Shown: positions 24,327-33,342, numbered from the stretch's first letter. The stretch is DNA of 44,039 nucleotides from Spongiibacteraceae bacterium (GCA_030621845.1 JAUXHA010000008.1:1-44039), one strand, 5' to 3'. Numbers and translations: made by a program. The notes: generated by a model from the letters alone, not told the origin.

Positions 24327-26821
24327 TTCAAGCTTGCCGTCCGTTAACGAAAACTATTTTAACGCAGGCGTTGGAAGGTCACTTGCCTAGCGATCAGCAG
24401 TCACTGCTGTTGGCAGACGAAACCGATACCGCGGGATTGATGCTAGTAGCGGCAGAATTACGCGATCGCGGTTTTCGCAATGTGCTGACCTATTCCAGAA
24501 AAGTATTTATTCCACTAACCCATCTCTGTAGGGATGTCTGTCATTACTGCACCTTTGCACAGACGCCGAAAAAAATTCCAGCCCCCTATATGAGTGTTGA
24601 TGCGGTATTGGCATCGGTGCGTGCGGGTGCGGAACAGGGTTGTAAGGAAGCCTTGTTTACCCTCGGGGAAAAGCCGGAGTTGCGCTACAGTGTGGCGCGT
24701 AAAGCACTACAGGGCATGGGTTTTTCTTCCACCCTGGAATATGTCGCCCATGTTGCCGAGAGAGTGTTTCAAGAAACCGGAGTGCTTCCCCATATCAATG
24801 CCGGTTGTATGAGTGAGGAAGAAATTGCCTTGTTGCGGCCGGTTTCTGCGTCTATGGGTATTATGCTGGAGTCGGCATCCACGCGGCTCTGCGAAAAGGG
24901 TATGCCTCACTATGGCTCGCCGGATAAAGACCCGCTTACCCGTCTGCAAACCATTGCGCGAGCCGGCGCTGCCAGCGTTCCCTTCACCTCCGGAATTCTT
25001 ATTGGCATCGGTGAAAGCCGTGTTGAAAGAATCGAGTCGCTGTTGGCCCTGCGTGAACAGCACCAGCGCTACGGTCATCTCCAGGAAATTATAATCCAGA
25101 ATTTCCGTGCCAAGCCGGCGACTAAAATGGCTGAGGCAGTTGAACCCGATCTCAATGAATTACTCTGGACCATCGCTGTGGCCAGGATTATTTTTGGTGC
25201 GGCGATGAGTCTGCAAGCGCCACCCAATTTAAGCCCCGGGGTATTGCCACAACTGGTCAATGCAGGGATTAATGACTGGGGTGGTGTGTCACCGGTGACG
25301 CCGGATTTTGTTAATCCGGAAGCGCCCTGGCCGCACCTGGATAAACTTGAAAAAGAAACGGCGGTGGCCGGTAAAAGTCTCCAGCAGCGGCTAACGATTT
25401 ACCCGAGCTATGCGATTGACGGGCAGCGCTGGCTGGATTCGAAACTGCAAACGCCGGTATTGCGGATGATCGATGCGGAGGGTTTTCCCCGCGTTGATCA
25501 CTGGTCGCCGGGTGAAGCCACTGCACCGCCCGCCGAGGTGTTGCGCTGTTTGCAATCGCCGCTAAAGAGCCATCGTGTATCGGCTGATCTGCGCGCTATC
25601 GTCGCGCGTTGCGAGCAGGGTGAGGTACTCGCTGAAGCGGAGGTGGTGCGTCTGTTCCAGGCCAGGGGTGACGATTTTGCCTATGTCACCCAATCGGCCA
25701 ATCAGTTGCGGGCCGCGCAAAACGGCGATGAAGTGGCCTATGTGGTTAATCGCAATATTAACTACACCAATATCTGTTATTTCAAATGCCAGTTTTGTGC
25801 TTTTTCCAAGGGCAAGTTGAGCGAAAACCTGCGTGGCCGCCCCTATGACCTGGGTCACGATGAGATCGCCCGCCGCTGTAGTGAAGCTTGGCAGCGTGGT
25901 GCCACTGAAGTGTGTATGCAGGGGGGGATTCACCCGGATTACGATGGCAACACCTATCTTGATATTTTACAAACAGTTAAACAGGCAACGCCGGATATGC
26001 ATATCCATGCGTTCTCGCCACTGGAAGTCTGGCAGGGTGCGGCCACGCTGGAGATGCCGCTGAAGGATTATTTGGTGGCGTTAAAACAAGCGGGTCTCGG
26101 CACTTTGCCGGGTACGGCGGCCGAAATTCTCGATGATGAGGTCAGGGCTGTATTATGCCCGGATAAACTCAATAGCGAGCAGTGGTTGACGGTGATGCGT
26201 GAGGCGCACCAGCAGGGCTTTAAAACCACCGCGACTATCATGTACGGGCATGTTGAAGGCCTGCAGCACTGGGCGCGGCATTTAATTCGGGTCGGCAACT
26301 TACAGCGTGAAACCGGTGGTTTTACAGAATTTGTGCCGCTGCCCTTTGTGCATATGGAAGCGCCTTTATATCTCAAGGGTAAGGCTCGCAGTGGTCCTAC
26401 TTTCCGCGAAGCTTTGCTAATGCATGCGGTAGCCAGGCTGGTGTTGCATACACGAATTGATAATATCCAGGCCTCCTGGGTGAAAATGGGTGAGCAGGGG
26501 ATTAAAGCCTGCCTCGAAGCCGGTGCCAATGACCTGGGTGGTACGCTGATGAATGAAACCATTACCCGTGCCGCTGGTGCAGGCCATGGCCAGGAATTCA
26601 GTCCGGCGGAGATGGAATCCTTGATTCGCGATGCCGGACGCCAGGCTCGCCAACGTACCACCTTGTACGCCGAGGTAGCAGCGGAGCGTGTTGCGAGCTC
26701 TTTTGCTGCCGCCAAACTGGATCTTTTGGTGAACACGCCGGCGAGGAAATATGAACGTAAAACGGATAGCAAAAACCTGGTCAGGCAACAGGGCAGTAAT
26801 GCGTTAATTGCTTCTGGCTGA
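24323..26821 (+). CDS. fbiC: FO synthase, fused CofG-CofH (FbiC)
   Basis: An 832-residue fusion of two radical SAM modules that build the deazaflavin FO from tyrosine and the 5-amino-6-ribitylamino-uracil precursor. The N-terminal CofG half has the cluster motif C69-x3-C73-x2-C76 (LCRDVCHYC). The C-terminal CofH half has C485-x3-C489-x2-C492 (ICYFKCQFC). Other family segments are INAGCMSEEE, MLESAS, NFRAKPATKM, NLSPGVLPQL in CofG, and MQGGIHPDYDGNTY, LPGTAAEILDDEVR and NDLGGTLMNE in CofH. Order and length match actinobacterial FbiC, whereas archaea usually have separate proteins. FO alone is diagnostic of deazaflavin use. It overlaps cofC by 4 nt. Confidence 0.97.
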   Translation: MIQACRPLTKTILTQALEGHLPSDQQSLLLADETDTAGLMLVAAELRDRGFRNVLTYSRKVFIPLTHLCRDVCHYCTFAQTPKKIPAPYMSVDAVLASVRAGAEQGCKEALFTLGEKPELRYSVARKALQGMGFSSTLEYVAHVAERVFQETGVLPHINAGCMSEEEIALLRPVSASMGIMLESASTRLCEKGMPHYGSPDKDPLTRLQTIARAGAASVPFTSGILIGIGESRVERIESLLALREQHQRYGHLQEIIIQNFRAKPATKMAEAVEPDLNELLWTIAVARIIFGAAMSLQAPPNLSPGVLPQLVNAGINDWGGVSPVTPDFVNPEAPWPHLDKLEKETAVAGKSLQQRLTIYPSYAIDGQRWLDSKLQTPVLRMIDAEGFPRVDHWSPGEATAPPAEVLRCLQSPLKSHRVSADLRAIVARCEQGEVLAEAEVVRLFQARGDDFAYVTQSANQLRAAQNGDEVAYVVNRNINYTNICYFKCQFCAFSKGKLSENLRGRPYDLGHDEIARRCSEAWQRGATEVCMQGGIHPDYDGNTYLDILQTVKQATPDMHIHAFSPLEVWQGAATLEMPLKDYLVALKQAGLGTLPGTAAEILDDEVRAVLCPDKLNSEQWLTVMREAHQQGFKTTATIMYGHVEGLQHWARHLIRVGNLQRETGGFTEFVPLPFVHMEAPLYLKGKARSGPTFREALLMHAVARLVLHTRIDNIQASWVKMGEQGIKACLEAGANDLGGTLMNETITRAAGAGHGQEFSPAEMESLIRDAGRQARQRTTLYAEVAAERVASSFAAAKLDLLVNTPARKYERKTDSKNLVRQQGSNALIASG

Positions 26822-26836
26822 TAAGAGGGGGAGGCG

Positions 26837-27676
26837 ATGCCTCGAAAGCTGTTATTGAGTTTGTTGTTACTCAGCTTGCTGACGGGGTGCATGGCTAAAA
26901 TTTCCTATGGCTTTGCCGATTGGCTTATCGAGTGGATGGTCGATGACTACATCGATCTGGATAAGGCGCAAAAACAACAACTCAGGCATAATATTGATAA
27001 GCATCTTGTCTGGCACCGGCAGACCCAGTTGCCGCGCTACCGGGATTGGTTGATTGAATTTAAACAACAGGCGGTGACCGGTCTGGATCGGCAGTGGTTG
27101 CTGGGATGGTCGGGGCGAGTGACGATTTTTTGGGAAGATTTTATGCTGGAAATCACCCCCGACAGTATCGAATTACTTCGCTCCTTATCAGATCAGCAAG
27201 TCAGTGGCTTTATTGCCCGGCTCGATGAAAAGCAGCAGGAGTTAGTGGAGGAATATCTGGAAATCGATGCACAGGAGCGTCGGCAACAACGTTTTGAGCG
27301 AACCGAGGATTTTGCCAAAAGCTTGATAGGAAAGCTCAATAATCAGCAGAGGGCTTCGATCAATGACTGGAATCGCGTTGACGGTGAAACGGCTACTCGC
27401 TTGTGGCTGGCTAATCGCCAACAGTGGACGCGAAGTATGGAACGGGCATTAGTGGATCGTGACAGCGAGTATTTTCCTCTGGCTATTGAGCAATTATTTA
27501 TTCACTCGGATAAAAACTGGAGTGAGGATTATCGGCAGTCGATAGATCGTAGTCTCGAGCGGAGCATTAGCCTGGTGCTGGCTATCGAACAACAACTAAG
27601 CGATAAACAAGCTAAAAAACTCAATAAAGTACTGAGTAAATGGATTAATACGCTGGACAAGTTGTCGGCGTCCTAA
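26837..27676 (+). CDS. DUF6279-type lipoprotein
   Basis: A 279-residue predicted lipoprotein. The N-terminus is a short basic, leucine-rich signal with a lipobox L-L-T-G-C (Cys18). The remainder is charged and helical, with WLIEWMVDDYIDLDKAQKQQL near the start, which fits the DUF6279 family common in gammaproteobacteria. Function is unknown. It lies 15 nt after fbiC and 25 nt before the LLM oxidoreductase start, so it is probably co-transcribed, but no known role in F420 metabolism exists for the family. ATG 26837 follows GGGGGAGGCG, a clear ribosome site. Confidence 0.8.
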   Translation: MPRKLLLSLLLLSLLTGCMAKISYGFADWLIEWMVDDYIDLDKAQKQQLRHNIDKHLVWHRQTQLPRYRDWLIEFKQQAVTGLDRQWLLGWSGRVTIFWEDFMLEITPDSIELLRSLSDQQVSGFIARLDEKQQELVEEYLEIDAQERRQQRFERTEDFAKSLIGKLNNQQRASINDWNRVDGETATRLWLANRQQWTRSMERALVDRDSEYFPLAIEQLFIHSDKNWSEDYRQSIDRSLERSISLVLAIEQQLSDKQAKKLNKVLSKWINTLDKLSAS

Positions 27677-27701
27677 AGTGATTGTAAAGAGGGGGGAAAC
27701 A

Positions 27702-28613
27702 ATGGCAAATCTAAATGTCTGCCTGGGAATTTTTGGCCTGGAAAATTTCTTTGACGGGGATTTTACCCGGGTTATTGATGTGGTAAAAGAAGCCGATGCG
27801 CTGGGTATCGGGCAGATGTCGATAACCGATCATGTGGTGATGAGTGATCGCACCGACCGCTACCCCTATGGTGATTTCCCGGTGCCTCCGGAGTACGACT
27901 GGTTTGAACCGATGACCACGATGGCGGTTATCGCTGGCGCCACCGAGCATATCCGTTTAAGCACCAGTATTATGATTACTCCGCTGCGCCCCACAGTGTT
28001 GCTGGCCAAGTCAGCGGCGACCCTGGACGTATTGTCTAAAGGTCGCCTGGATTTAGGCGTGGGTACTGGCTGGCAGCGTGAAGAATATGAGGCATCGATG
28101 CTGCCTTTTAAGGGGCGTGGGCAGCGATTGGAAGACCAGCTCAAGGCCTGCCAGTGCTTGTGGCGAGACGCGCCGGCCAGTTTTCAATCGGACACCGTGA
28201 GTTTTGAGAATATCTATTGCCGTCCGGCACCGGTACAGGCAGGTGGTATTCCGCTGTGGTTTGGTGTGGCGCCGACCGAGACCAATGCCAGGCGGATGGC
28301 GGAGTTGGCGACGGGCTGGATACCCATCACTTATGACCTTGCTGTTGTTGCCGAGGGTGTGAACACCTTGAGAGCAGCCTTTACCGCGGCGGGTAGGGAC
28401 CCCGGTGAGCTGAAAGTTCGGGCCCAGTTGTTGCCACAGATGGGCAGTAACGGTAGCCCGGATATCGACAAAACCCTGGAGTCTGTTGAGGCGGCGATTG
28501 CAGCGGGTATTACCGACCTGGAGGTTTTGCCCTACGTGTTCTGCCAGTCAGCAGCACAACTGCCGGCGTTTATGCAAACCTTGCTTAAGCTGCAGTCGAT
28601 TAAAATCCACTAG
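27702..28613 (+). CDS. LLM class F420-dependent oxidoreductase
   Basis: A 303-residue luciferase-like (TIM-barrel) flavin/deazaflavin enzyme. Segments HIRLSTSIMITPLRP, AKSAATLDVLSKGRLDLGVGTGW, FKGRGQRLEDQL and IPLWFGVAPTETNARRMAELATGW match the LLM subfamily (TIGR03619-like) annotated as F420-dependent in mycobacteria. Being in the same transcription unit as the full F420 set strongly suggests it uses F420H2. The substrate is unknown. ATG 27702 follows AGAGGGGGGAAAC; the GTG at 27678 is a weaker choice. Its stop codon overlaps the convergent truncated haemoglobin stop in a shared CTAG. Confidence 0.9.
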   Translation: MANLNVCLGIFGLENFFDGDFTRVIDVVKEADALGIGQMSITDHVVMSDRTDRYPYGDFPVPPEYDWFEPMTTMAVIAGATEHIRLSTSIMITPLRPTVLLAKSAATLDVLSKGRLDLGVGTGWQREEYEASMLPFKGRGQRLEDQLKACQCLWRDAPASFQSDTVSFENIYCRPAPVQAGGIPLWFGVAPTETNARRMAELATGWIPITYDLAVVAEGVNTLRAAFTAAGRDPGELKVRAQLLPQMGSNGSPDIDKTLESVEAAIAAGITDLEVLPYVFCQSAAQLPAFMQTLLKLQSIKIH

Positions 28614-29035
28614 CCAACAGCGATAACACCATCATCGCGGGGGCTGCGGTTGGAATGATCCTGGTTGCGTACGGCATCGGCAATGCGGTACATCGGGTCC
28701 TTTAGCATCGCCTTGACTTCGTCGCTGGCATTGATTTTTTCCAGTGCAACATCCATGCAGTGTAACCATTGGTCGCGTTCGCTGGGGCCGATGGCATAGG
28801 GTTTATGGGGTTCGGTTAAGCAGACACTGCCGGTGCGGTCAGAATACAGTGGTGGGCCACCCAACCAGCCGGTCAGGTATTCATACAGTTTTTGCTGGAT
28901 AGCATCCATGTTTTCTGCGTGCATGCCACGGATATCTTTGGTGCCTGGCAGCTCATCCATGGCTTGGTAGAACGCTGTAGCCAGGGCGCGTATCCCTTCA
29001 TCTTCACCGAGTAACTGATAGGGTGTTTGGGACAT
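28610..29035 (-). CDS. Group II truncated haemoglobin (TrHbO-like)
   Basis: A 141-residue 2-on-2 globin. Family signs are FYQAMDELP with the B10 Tyr, the conserved GWLGGPPLYSDRTG block, the proximal His in HKPYAIGPSERDQWL and the G8 Trp in the same segment. The C-terminus continues about 35 residues, partly unconserved. Group II truncated haemoglobins bind O2 and are linked to O2/NO/peroxide chemistry. ATG 29035 was chosen because GAGG precedes it by 6 nt; a GTG at 29047 is in frame. It is convergent with the F420-operon LLM gene (4-nt overlap) and divergent from ung. Confidence 0.9.
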   Translation of the reverse strand: MSQTPYQLLGEDEGIRALATAFYQAMDELPGTKDIRGMHAENMDAIQQKLYEYLTGWLGGPPLYSDRTGSVCLTEPHKPYAIGPSERDQWLHCMDVALEKINASDEVKAMLKDPMYRIADAVRNQDHSNRSPRDDGVIAVG

Positions 29036-29121
29036 GATAAACCTCACTCAATATGACCATTGCCAGCGCCGTCTATGATTTCATAGAATAGCTGCTGTGT
29101 TAATGACCCCTATTATAAAAA

Positions 29122-29835
29122 ATGAGCGATGATAAAGCGATCCCTTTAGCGGAAATGAACTTAAACCCTTGCTGGCTTGAGCTGTTGGGTGATCAATTTG
29201 AGCTGCCTTATATGAACGCCCTGCAGCAATTTTTAGCGGCAGAGAAAGCAGCGGGCAAGTGTATCTATCCCGTTGCCCGGCACTGGTATAAGGCACTGAA
29301 TAGTACTGCTTTTGACCGGGTTAAGGTGGTGATATTGGGTCAGGACCCCTACCACGGTCCGGGGCAAGCTCATGGGCTGTGCTTTTCGGTACTGCCCGGC
29401 GTGCCGGTGCCGCCATCACTGAAAAATATATTCGCCGAACTGGACAGCGATCTCGGGCTGGCGGCACCCGTAGCGGGTAACCTGCAGTACTGGGCTGACC
29501 AGGGCGTGTTGTTACTCAACGCCACCCTGACCGTCGAACAGGGCAGGGCGGGATCCCATCAGGGGCGAGGTTGGGAGCAGTTCACGGATCGTATTATTGC
29601 GCTACTCAATGAGCGGCGTGAGGGGCTGGTGTTTATGCTCTGGGGCAGCTATGCACAGAAAAAAGGCCAGTGGATTGACGCTCACAAGCACCGGGTATTA
29701 AGCGCCCCCCATCCTTCACCGCTGTCGGCCTACCGCGGTTTTTTCGGTTGCCAGCACTTTTCCCAGGCCAATGATTACCTGTTGGCCCAGGGTGTTTCCA
29801 CTATCGACTGGCAGCTATCAGATCAAACTTCGTAA
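29122..29835 (+). CDS. ung: Uracil-DNA glycosylase
   Basis: A 237-residue family 1 uracil-DNA glycosylase that removes uracil from DNA for base-excision repair. The water-activating loop is GQDPYHGPGQAHG with D75, followed by PPSLKNIF, LLLNATLTVEQG (uracil pocket) and the DNA-intercalating HPSPLSAYRGFFG loop. Length is typical. ATG 29122 lacks a clear Shine-Dalgarno site, and a TATTAT sequence lies only about 10 nt upstream, so the message may have a very short leader. The 3' end overlaps convergent ygfZ by 13 nt. Confidence 0.96.
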   Translation: MSDDKAIPLAEMNLNPCWLELLGDQFELPYMNALQQFLAAEKAAGKCIYPVARHWYKALNSTAFDRVKVVILGQDPYHGPGQAHGLCFSVLPGVPVPPSLKNIFAELDSDLGLAAPVAGNLQYWADQGVLLLNATLTVEQGRAGSHQGRGWEQFTDRIIALLNERREGLVFMLWGSYAQKKGQWIDAHKHRVLSAPHPSPLSAYRGFFGCQHFSQANDYLLAQGVSTIDWQLSDQTS

Positions 29836-30842
29836 GGCAGTGATAAGAGTTGTAAGCGCGGCCCCTCTGCGCTGAGGAACAGTTCGGCGGATTCGGCCGC
29901 CTGGTTGCTAATCACCGCCAGCACTTCACTGCGCTTGTTATCCAGGGCTGTTGTAGCAACAATATTGCCAACGCTTTGTGTGGTGGTATTGCTGTGTATT
30001 TCGTCACCGGCTTGAACGCTGTTGCTGTCCAGCACGGCACGGTACAGGCGCCGTTTCAATTTCCCCCGGTGTTCCATGCGTGCAACGACTTCCTGCCCGG
30101 TATAGCAACCTTTACTAAAGCTGACCGCTCCGGTGAGCTGGTAGTTGAGCATCTGCGGAATAAACAGCTCGACAGTGGCGGCACTGACTTCGCCCCAGCC
30201 TTGCTGGCTTGTAAGCAGGCTCCACCATCGGGAGTCGGTCTCGGTGAGGTTTTTGGATAACTGCTGCCAGTACTGTTGCGCCTGTTCATTGTTGACCCAG
30301 CACTCGAATATCTTGCCGTCATCATCCAGCTGTATTGCCAGGTTATTTGCTGAATGCACTGTTTGCCATTTTTTCATTGGCGCTTCGCCAAACACTGTTG
30401 CTATGGCTGTGCTGGCTCGATCACCGTACAGTCCCAGCAATTGGAAGTCATTACTGCGGTTACTCTGTACGGCTTTGGAAAAAACAATGTATTTACTGAG
30501 GGTGGCCAGGGTGCTGTCAACGATATCGCGCCGCATACGCAGTAAATAGTGTTGCTCATCCTGGCGCGCAAGATGAAAGCTGCTGAGCATTCTTCCCTTG
30601 GGGGTGCAATAGGCGCCGGGGCAGGAGAGTTGATCGTCAACTGTATCAACATTACAACTGGTTTGACCCTGTAGAAACTTGGCAGCTTCCGGGCCGGTGA
30701 TAGCCAGCACACCGTAATAGGGAAGCACCGTGATACTGTTATCGGGGATTACCTCGCCATCGCTGTTGCTAAAGTGGCTGTGACCATCATTGCCGAAAGT
30801 GGCACCAATGGCGGTAAAAAAATCATCTTGAGCGCTTGTCAT
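29823..30842 (-). CDS. ygfZ: Folate-binding protein YgfZ (tRNA-modifying / Fe-S cluster factor)
   Basis: A 339-residue GcvT-like protein. The signature KGCYTGQEVVARMEHRGKLKRRL near residue 230 defines the YgfZ family, which uses a folate to support Fe-S enzymes such as MiaB. The N-terminal YYGVLAITGPEAAKFLQGQTSCNV and CTPKGRM segments agree. The start is ATG 30842. It is divergent from sdhE, a frequent arrangement in gammaproteobacteria, and convergent with ung. Confidence 0.93.
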   Translation of the reverse strand: MTSAQDDFFTAIGATFGNDGHSHFSNSDGEVIPDNSITVLPYYGVLAITGPEAAKFLQGQTSCNVDTVDDQLSCPGAYCTPKGRMLSSFHLARQDEQHYLLRMRRDIVDSTLATLSKYIVFSKAVQSNRSNDFQLLGLYGDRASTAIATVFGEAPMKKWQTVHSANNLAIQLDDDGKIFECWVNNEQAQQYWQQLSKNLTETDSRWWSLLTSQQGWGEVSAATVELFIPQMLNYQLTGAVSFSKGCYTGQEVVARMEHRGKLKRRLYRAVLDSNSVQAGDEIHSNTTTQSVGNIVATTALDNKRSEVLAVISNQAAESAELFLSAEGPRLQLLSLPYEV

Positions 30843-30960
30843 GGCTGTTAATAAAACCTTGTAAATCGAGAGGGGCTATCTTATTCAGGGATGGGCTAAC
30901 AGTGCAAGAACAATTGTCGTTATACTATGCCCTTGAGAATTTGTGGTTAAACGAGGCAGT

Positions 30961-31215
30961 ATGGTAACGGAAGTGGAATTTAAGCGTGTTCGCTGGGCAA
31001 GTCGTCGCGGCATGCTGGAGCTGGATTTAATCATGGTGCCCTTTGTCGAAGAGCGTTTTCGCGATTTAAACCCGCTCGACCAACAGCGTTTCATTGATTT
31101 GCTCGACAGTGAAGACACTGATTTATTTGCCTGGTTTTTAGGTCGCAAGACGCCGCCAGATGCTGAGTTGGCAGCCATAGTAAGTCAGGTCATCGAGTAC
31201 AGTCGTGGCCATTGA
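30961..31215 (+). CDS. sdhE: Succinate dehydrogenase assembly factor SdhE (YgfY)
   Basis: An 84-residue SdhE-family protein that promotes covalent FAD attachment to SdhA. The RGMLELD segment is the RGxxE motif needed for flavinylation, and LNPLDQQRFIDLLDSEDTDLFAWFLG completes the fold. ATG 30961 is preceded by ACGAGG. The ORF overlaps ygfX by 11 nt, the conserved sdhE-ygfX pair. Confidence 0.93.
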   Translation: MVTEVEFKRVRWASRRGMLELDLIMVPFVEERFRDLNPLDQQRFIDLLDSEDTDLFAWFLGRKTPPDAELAAIVSQVIEYSRGH

Positions 31216-31612
31216 GATCGTCTTGCGCCCATCTCGCCGCCTGGCGCTCTACTTGCTGCTGGTGACATTGCTGGCCTTGTATGCAATTGCCCGCATACCA
31301 CTCGCGTCCCCGTACCTGTTTTTCCTCGCGCTTACCGTGCTGTTACCCGCTTATTACCAGTGGCAAACGATGCAGCATCGAAGTATTAGCCGCTTGAGTT
31401 ATCGCCATGAGCAATGGGCAATTGAGCGAGGTGGTGAGCCGGAGCCTGTGGAGTTATATCAGGCAACGGTTTGGCAGTTTTTAGTGGCACTGAATTTTCG
31501 CTCGTCGGTAAGCGGGAAAAAAAAGCGCTTGCTGGTGCTGAGTGATAGCTGTGGTGGTGATGAGTTTCGCCAGTTAAAAGTTTTACTGCGGCATTTCCCC
31601 GTGTTGGTATAA
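31205..31612 (+). CDS. YgfX-like inner-membrane protein (CptA family)
   Basis: A 135-residue protein with a GTG start overlapping sdhE. Two adjacent hydrophobic helices lie at about 13-52 (LALYLLLVTLLALYAIARI and SPYLFFLALTVLLPAYY). The soluble tail ends in LLVLSDSCGGDEFRQLKVLLRHF, the YgfX signature (S-D...D-x-FR-x-L-x-x-x-L-R). In E. coli YgfX/CptA is described as affecting cytoskeletal proteins and pairing with SdhE. Its function here is assigned by synteny and motif only. Confidence 0.85.
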   Translation: MAIEIVLRPSRRLALYLLLVTLLALYAIARIPLASPYLFFLALTVLLPAYYQWQTMQHRSISRLSYRHEQWAIERGGEPEPVELYQATVWQFLVALNFRSSVSGKKKRLLVLSDSCGGDEFRQLKVLLRHFPVLV

Positions 31613-31618
31613 AGAAAG

Positions 31619-32383
31619 TTACAGGGTGAGGCCGCCATCGACCACAATGCATTCCCCGGTGGTGTAGCTCGATGCGGATGACGCCAGATAGAGTACGGTG
31701 CCGGCAATTTCATCGGCAGCCGCGTGGCGCTGCATGGGAATGGTGGCAACAATCTGCTGATAAAGCGTGTCATCTTCAAACAAGGCACCGGCAAAGTCTG
31801 TTTTGGTCAGGCCGGGCAATACCGCGTTGACGCGTATATCCAGCGCGGCACATTCCTTGGCAAAGGCACGGGTCATATTGACCACGGCGGCTTTGGTGAT
31901 CGAGTAGATACCCTGGGCCAAGCCGGGCTGCAGGGCGTTGACCGAGGCAATATTGATAATGTTGCCGCCGCCATGTTCGCGCATTAATTTTCCTGCTTCG
32001 ATACAGGCAAAAAAGTATCCCTGTATGTTTACCGCAACGGTTTTCTCAAAGGCGCGCCAATCGGTATCCAGGATGTGGCCAAAGTAGGGATTGGTTGCGG
32101 CATTGTTAACCAGGATGTCCAGTTTGCCATGACGTTTTGCAATGCTGGCGAACAGTTCCAGCAGTTGTTCCTTATCGCCAATATTGCAGGCGATAGCTTC
32201 AGCAGAATAGCCGCTGGTAGTGAGTGTATCCACGACCTTTTGGCAGTCATCCAGCTTGCGACTGGAAATAATGACATGGGCACCGTGCTCCGCTAACAGC
32301 GTGGCGATGGCCTTTCCTATGCCTCGACTGGCGCCCGTTACCAGGGCGATTTTATGCTGTAAATTAAACAGATCATTACTCAT
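31619..32383 (-). CDS. SDR family oxidoreductase
   Basis: A classical SDR of 254 residues: VTGASRGIGKA (cofactor loop), LVNNAA, Ser in NIASVNA, YSITK (catalytic Y-x3-K), and the C-terminal GECIVVDGGLTL. ATG 32383 is preceded by AGGATACCAAT; an upstream ATG at 32416 and the ORF start at 32443 add only unconserved residues. It is convergent with ygfX (6-nt gap) and alone on its strand. Substrate not evident. A separate promoter probably lies in the 290-nt gap upstream (32384-32673), in which I saw no other gene. Confidence 0.85.
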   Translation of the reverse strand: MSNDLFNLQHKIALVTGASRGIGKAIATLLAEHGAHVIISSRKLDDCQKVVDTLTTSGYSAEAIACNIGDKEQLLELFASIAKRHGKLDILVNNAATNPYFGHILDTDWRAFEKTVAVNIQGYFFACIEAGKLMREHGGGNIINIASVNALQPGLAQGIYSITKAAVVNMTRAFAKECAALDIRVNAVLPGLTKTDFAGALFEDDTLYQQIVATIPMQRHAAADEIAGTVLYLASSASSYTTGECIVVDGGLTL

Positions 32384-32673
32384 ATTGGTATCCTGATAAG
32401 GTTTTGTGCTGCTCATTCTAGGGGGCAGTGCAATTAGCTGCAATAAACCTTTCGATAGTATCCTTTATTACTTTTTGTTTCTAAAACACCCTGTTGATCC
32501 AAATTACTTGTTCTAAGGCATTTGCTGAGAACAGCATACTGTAATGCTATACTTTTCCCAACCATTGTTAAAAGAGCAGGTCTTTTTGGCCGTGGTTATT
32601 CCGGGAATTTTGTTGTAATAATAGGGCAGTATTATCGAATAAATCACCGACCCATCCTTTGGAGAATAAGTCC

Positions 32674-33231
32674 ATGCAAAGACATTATTATATTACTGAC
32701 GATCTGGACGACCTTGAAACGGTAGCGAACGAGCTGGAAGGCAACGGCATAACGACACCGCAGATTCATGTGTTGAGTAATGATGACGCCAATGTTGAAA
32801 ACCATCATCTGCATGAAGTTGAGGCGGTATTGAAAAAAGATGTTGTGCATTCGATGGAAATGGGCGCGCTGGTGGGGGTGGTGTTAGCAACACTGGTGCT
32901 GGCTGTTGCTTATTTATCCGGTTGGACAGAGAGTGCTGCCGGCTGGGTGCCGTTTATTTTTCTGGCGGTTGTGGTGTTGGGGTTTTCTACCTGGGAGGGT
33001 GGCTTCAAGGGCATTCAACAACCGCATTACCAGCTAAAACGTTTTGAGAATGCCTTGCGTAAAGGTAAGCATGTGTTCTTTGTTGATGTTGACCCTGAGC
33101 AGGAGTCGGTGCTGGAGAGGGTGATTAATTCTCATCCACAGTTAAAACCGGCAGGTGTTGGTGAATCGACGCCGCGTTGGGTGGTGCAGGCACAAAAGAA
33201 ATGGACGGGGTTTGTCAATACGATGCCGTGA
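32674..33231 (+). CDS. Uncharacterised two-helix membrane protein
   Basis: A 185-residue protein I do not recognise by function. The first 60 residues are soluble, with RHYYITDDLDDLETVANELE and a His-rich NHHLHEVEAVLKKDVVHS segment. Two transmembrane helices follow (about 66-85 and 90-110), then a soluble C-terminal part with VFFVDVDPEQESVLERVINSHPQL. The N-terminal alternation resembles small alpha/beta stress-type domains, but that is a weak impression. ATG 32674 has GGAG 9 nt upstream. It is monocistronic and followed by a strong terminator. Confidence 0.75.
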   Translation: MQRHYYITDDLDDLETVANELEGNGITTPQIHVLSNDDANVENHHLHEVEAVLKKDVVHSMEMGALVGVVLATLVLAVAYLSGWTESAAGWVPFIFLAVVVLGFSTWEGGFKGIQQPHYQLKRFENALRKGKHVFFVDVDPEQESVLERVINSHPQLKPAGVGESTPRWVVQAQKKWTGFVNTMP

Positions 33232-33240
33232 GCGAACGCA

Positions 33241-33282
33241 GCAGTAATAAAAAAGGGCCTTTTGGCCCTTTTTTATTACTGC
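33241..33282. terminator. Bidirectional Rho-independent terminator
   Basis: A perfect 19-bp stem (33241-33259 with 33264-33282) with a TTTT loop. The stem contains GGGCC flanked by A6 and T6 tracts, so it reads as a terminator on both strands. It serves the membrane-protein gene on the plus strand and the cytochrome oxidase operon on the minus strand. Confidence 0.92.
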
Positions 33283-33300
33283 GTGATGGTTGTTACTTTG

Positions 33301-33342
33301 CTTAAGGCTCTGGGCTTAAGGCTCTGGGCTTAAGGTCCCTGG
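33301..33342. repeat. 14-bp tandem repeat at the 3' end of the cytochrome oxidase operon
   Basis: Two identical 14-bp units (33301-33314, 33315-33328) and a diverged third (33329-33342), each starting with the palindrome CTTAAG. The third unit covers the stop codon of the subunit IV-like gene. Confidence 0.85.
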
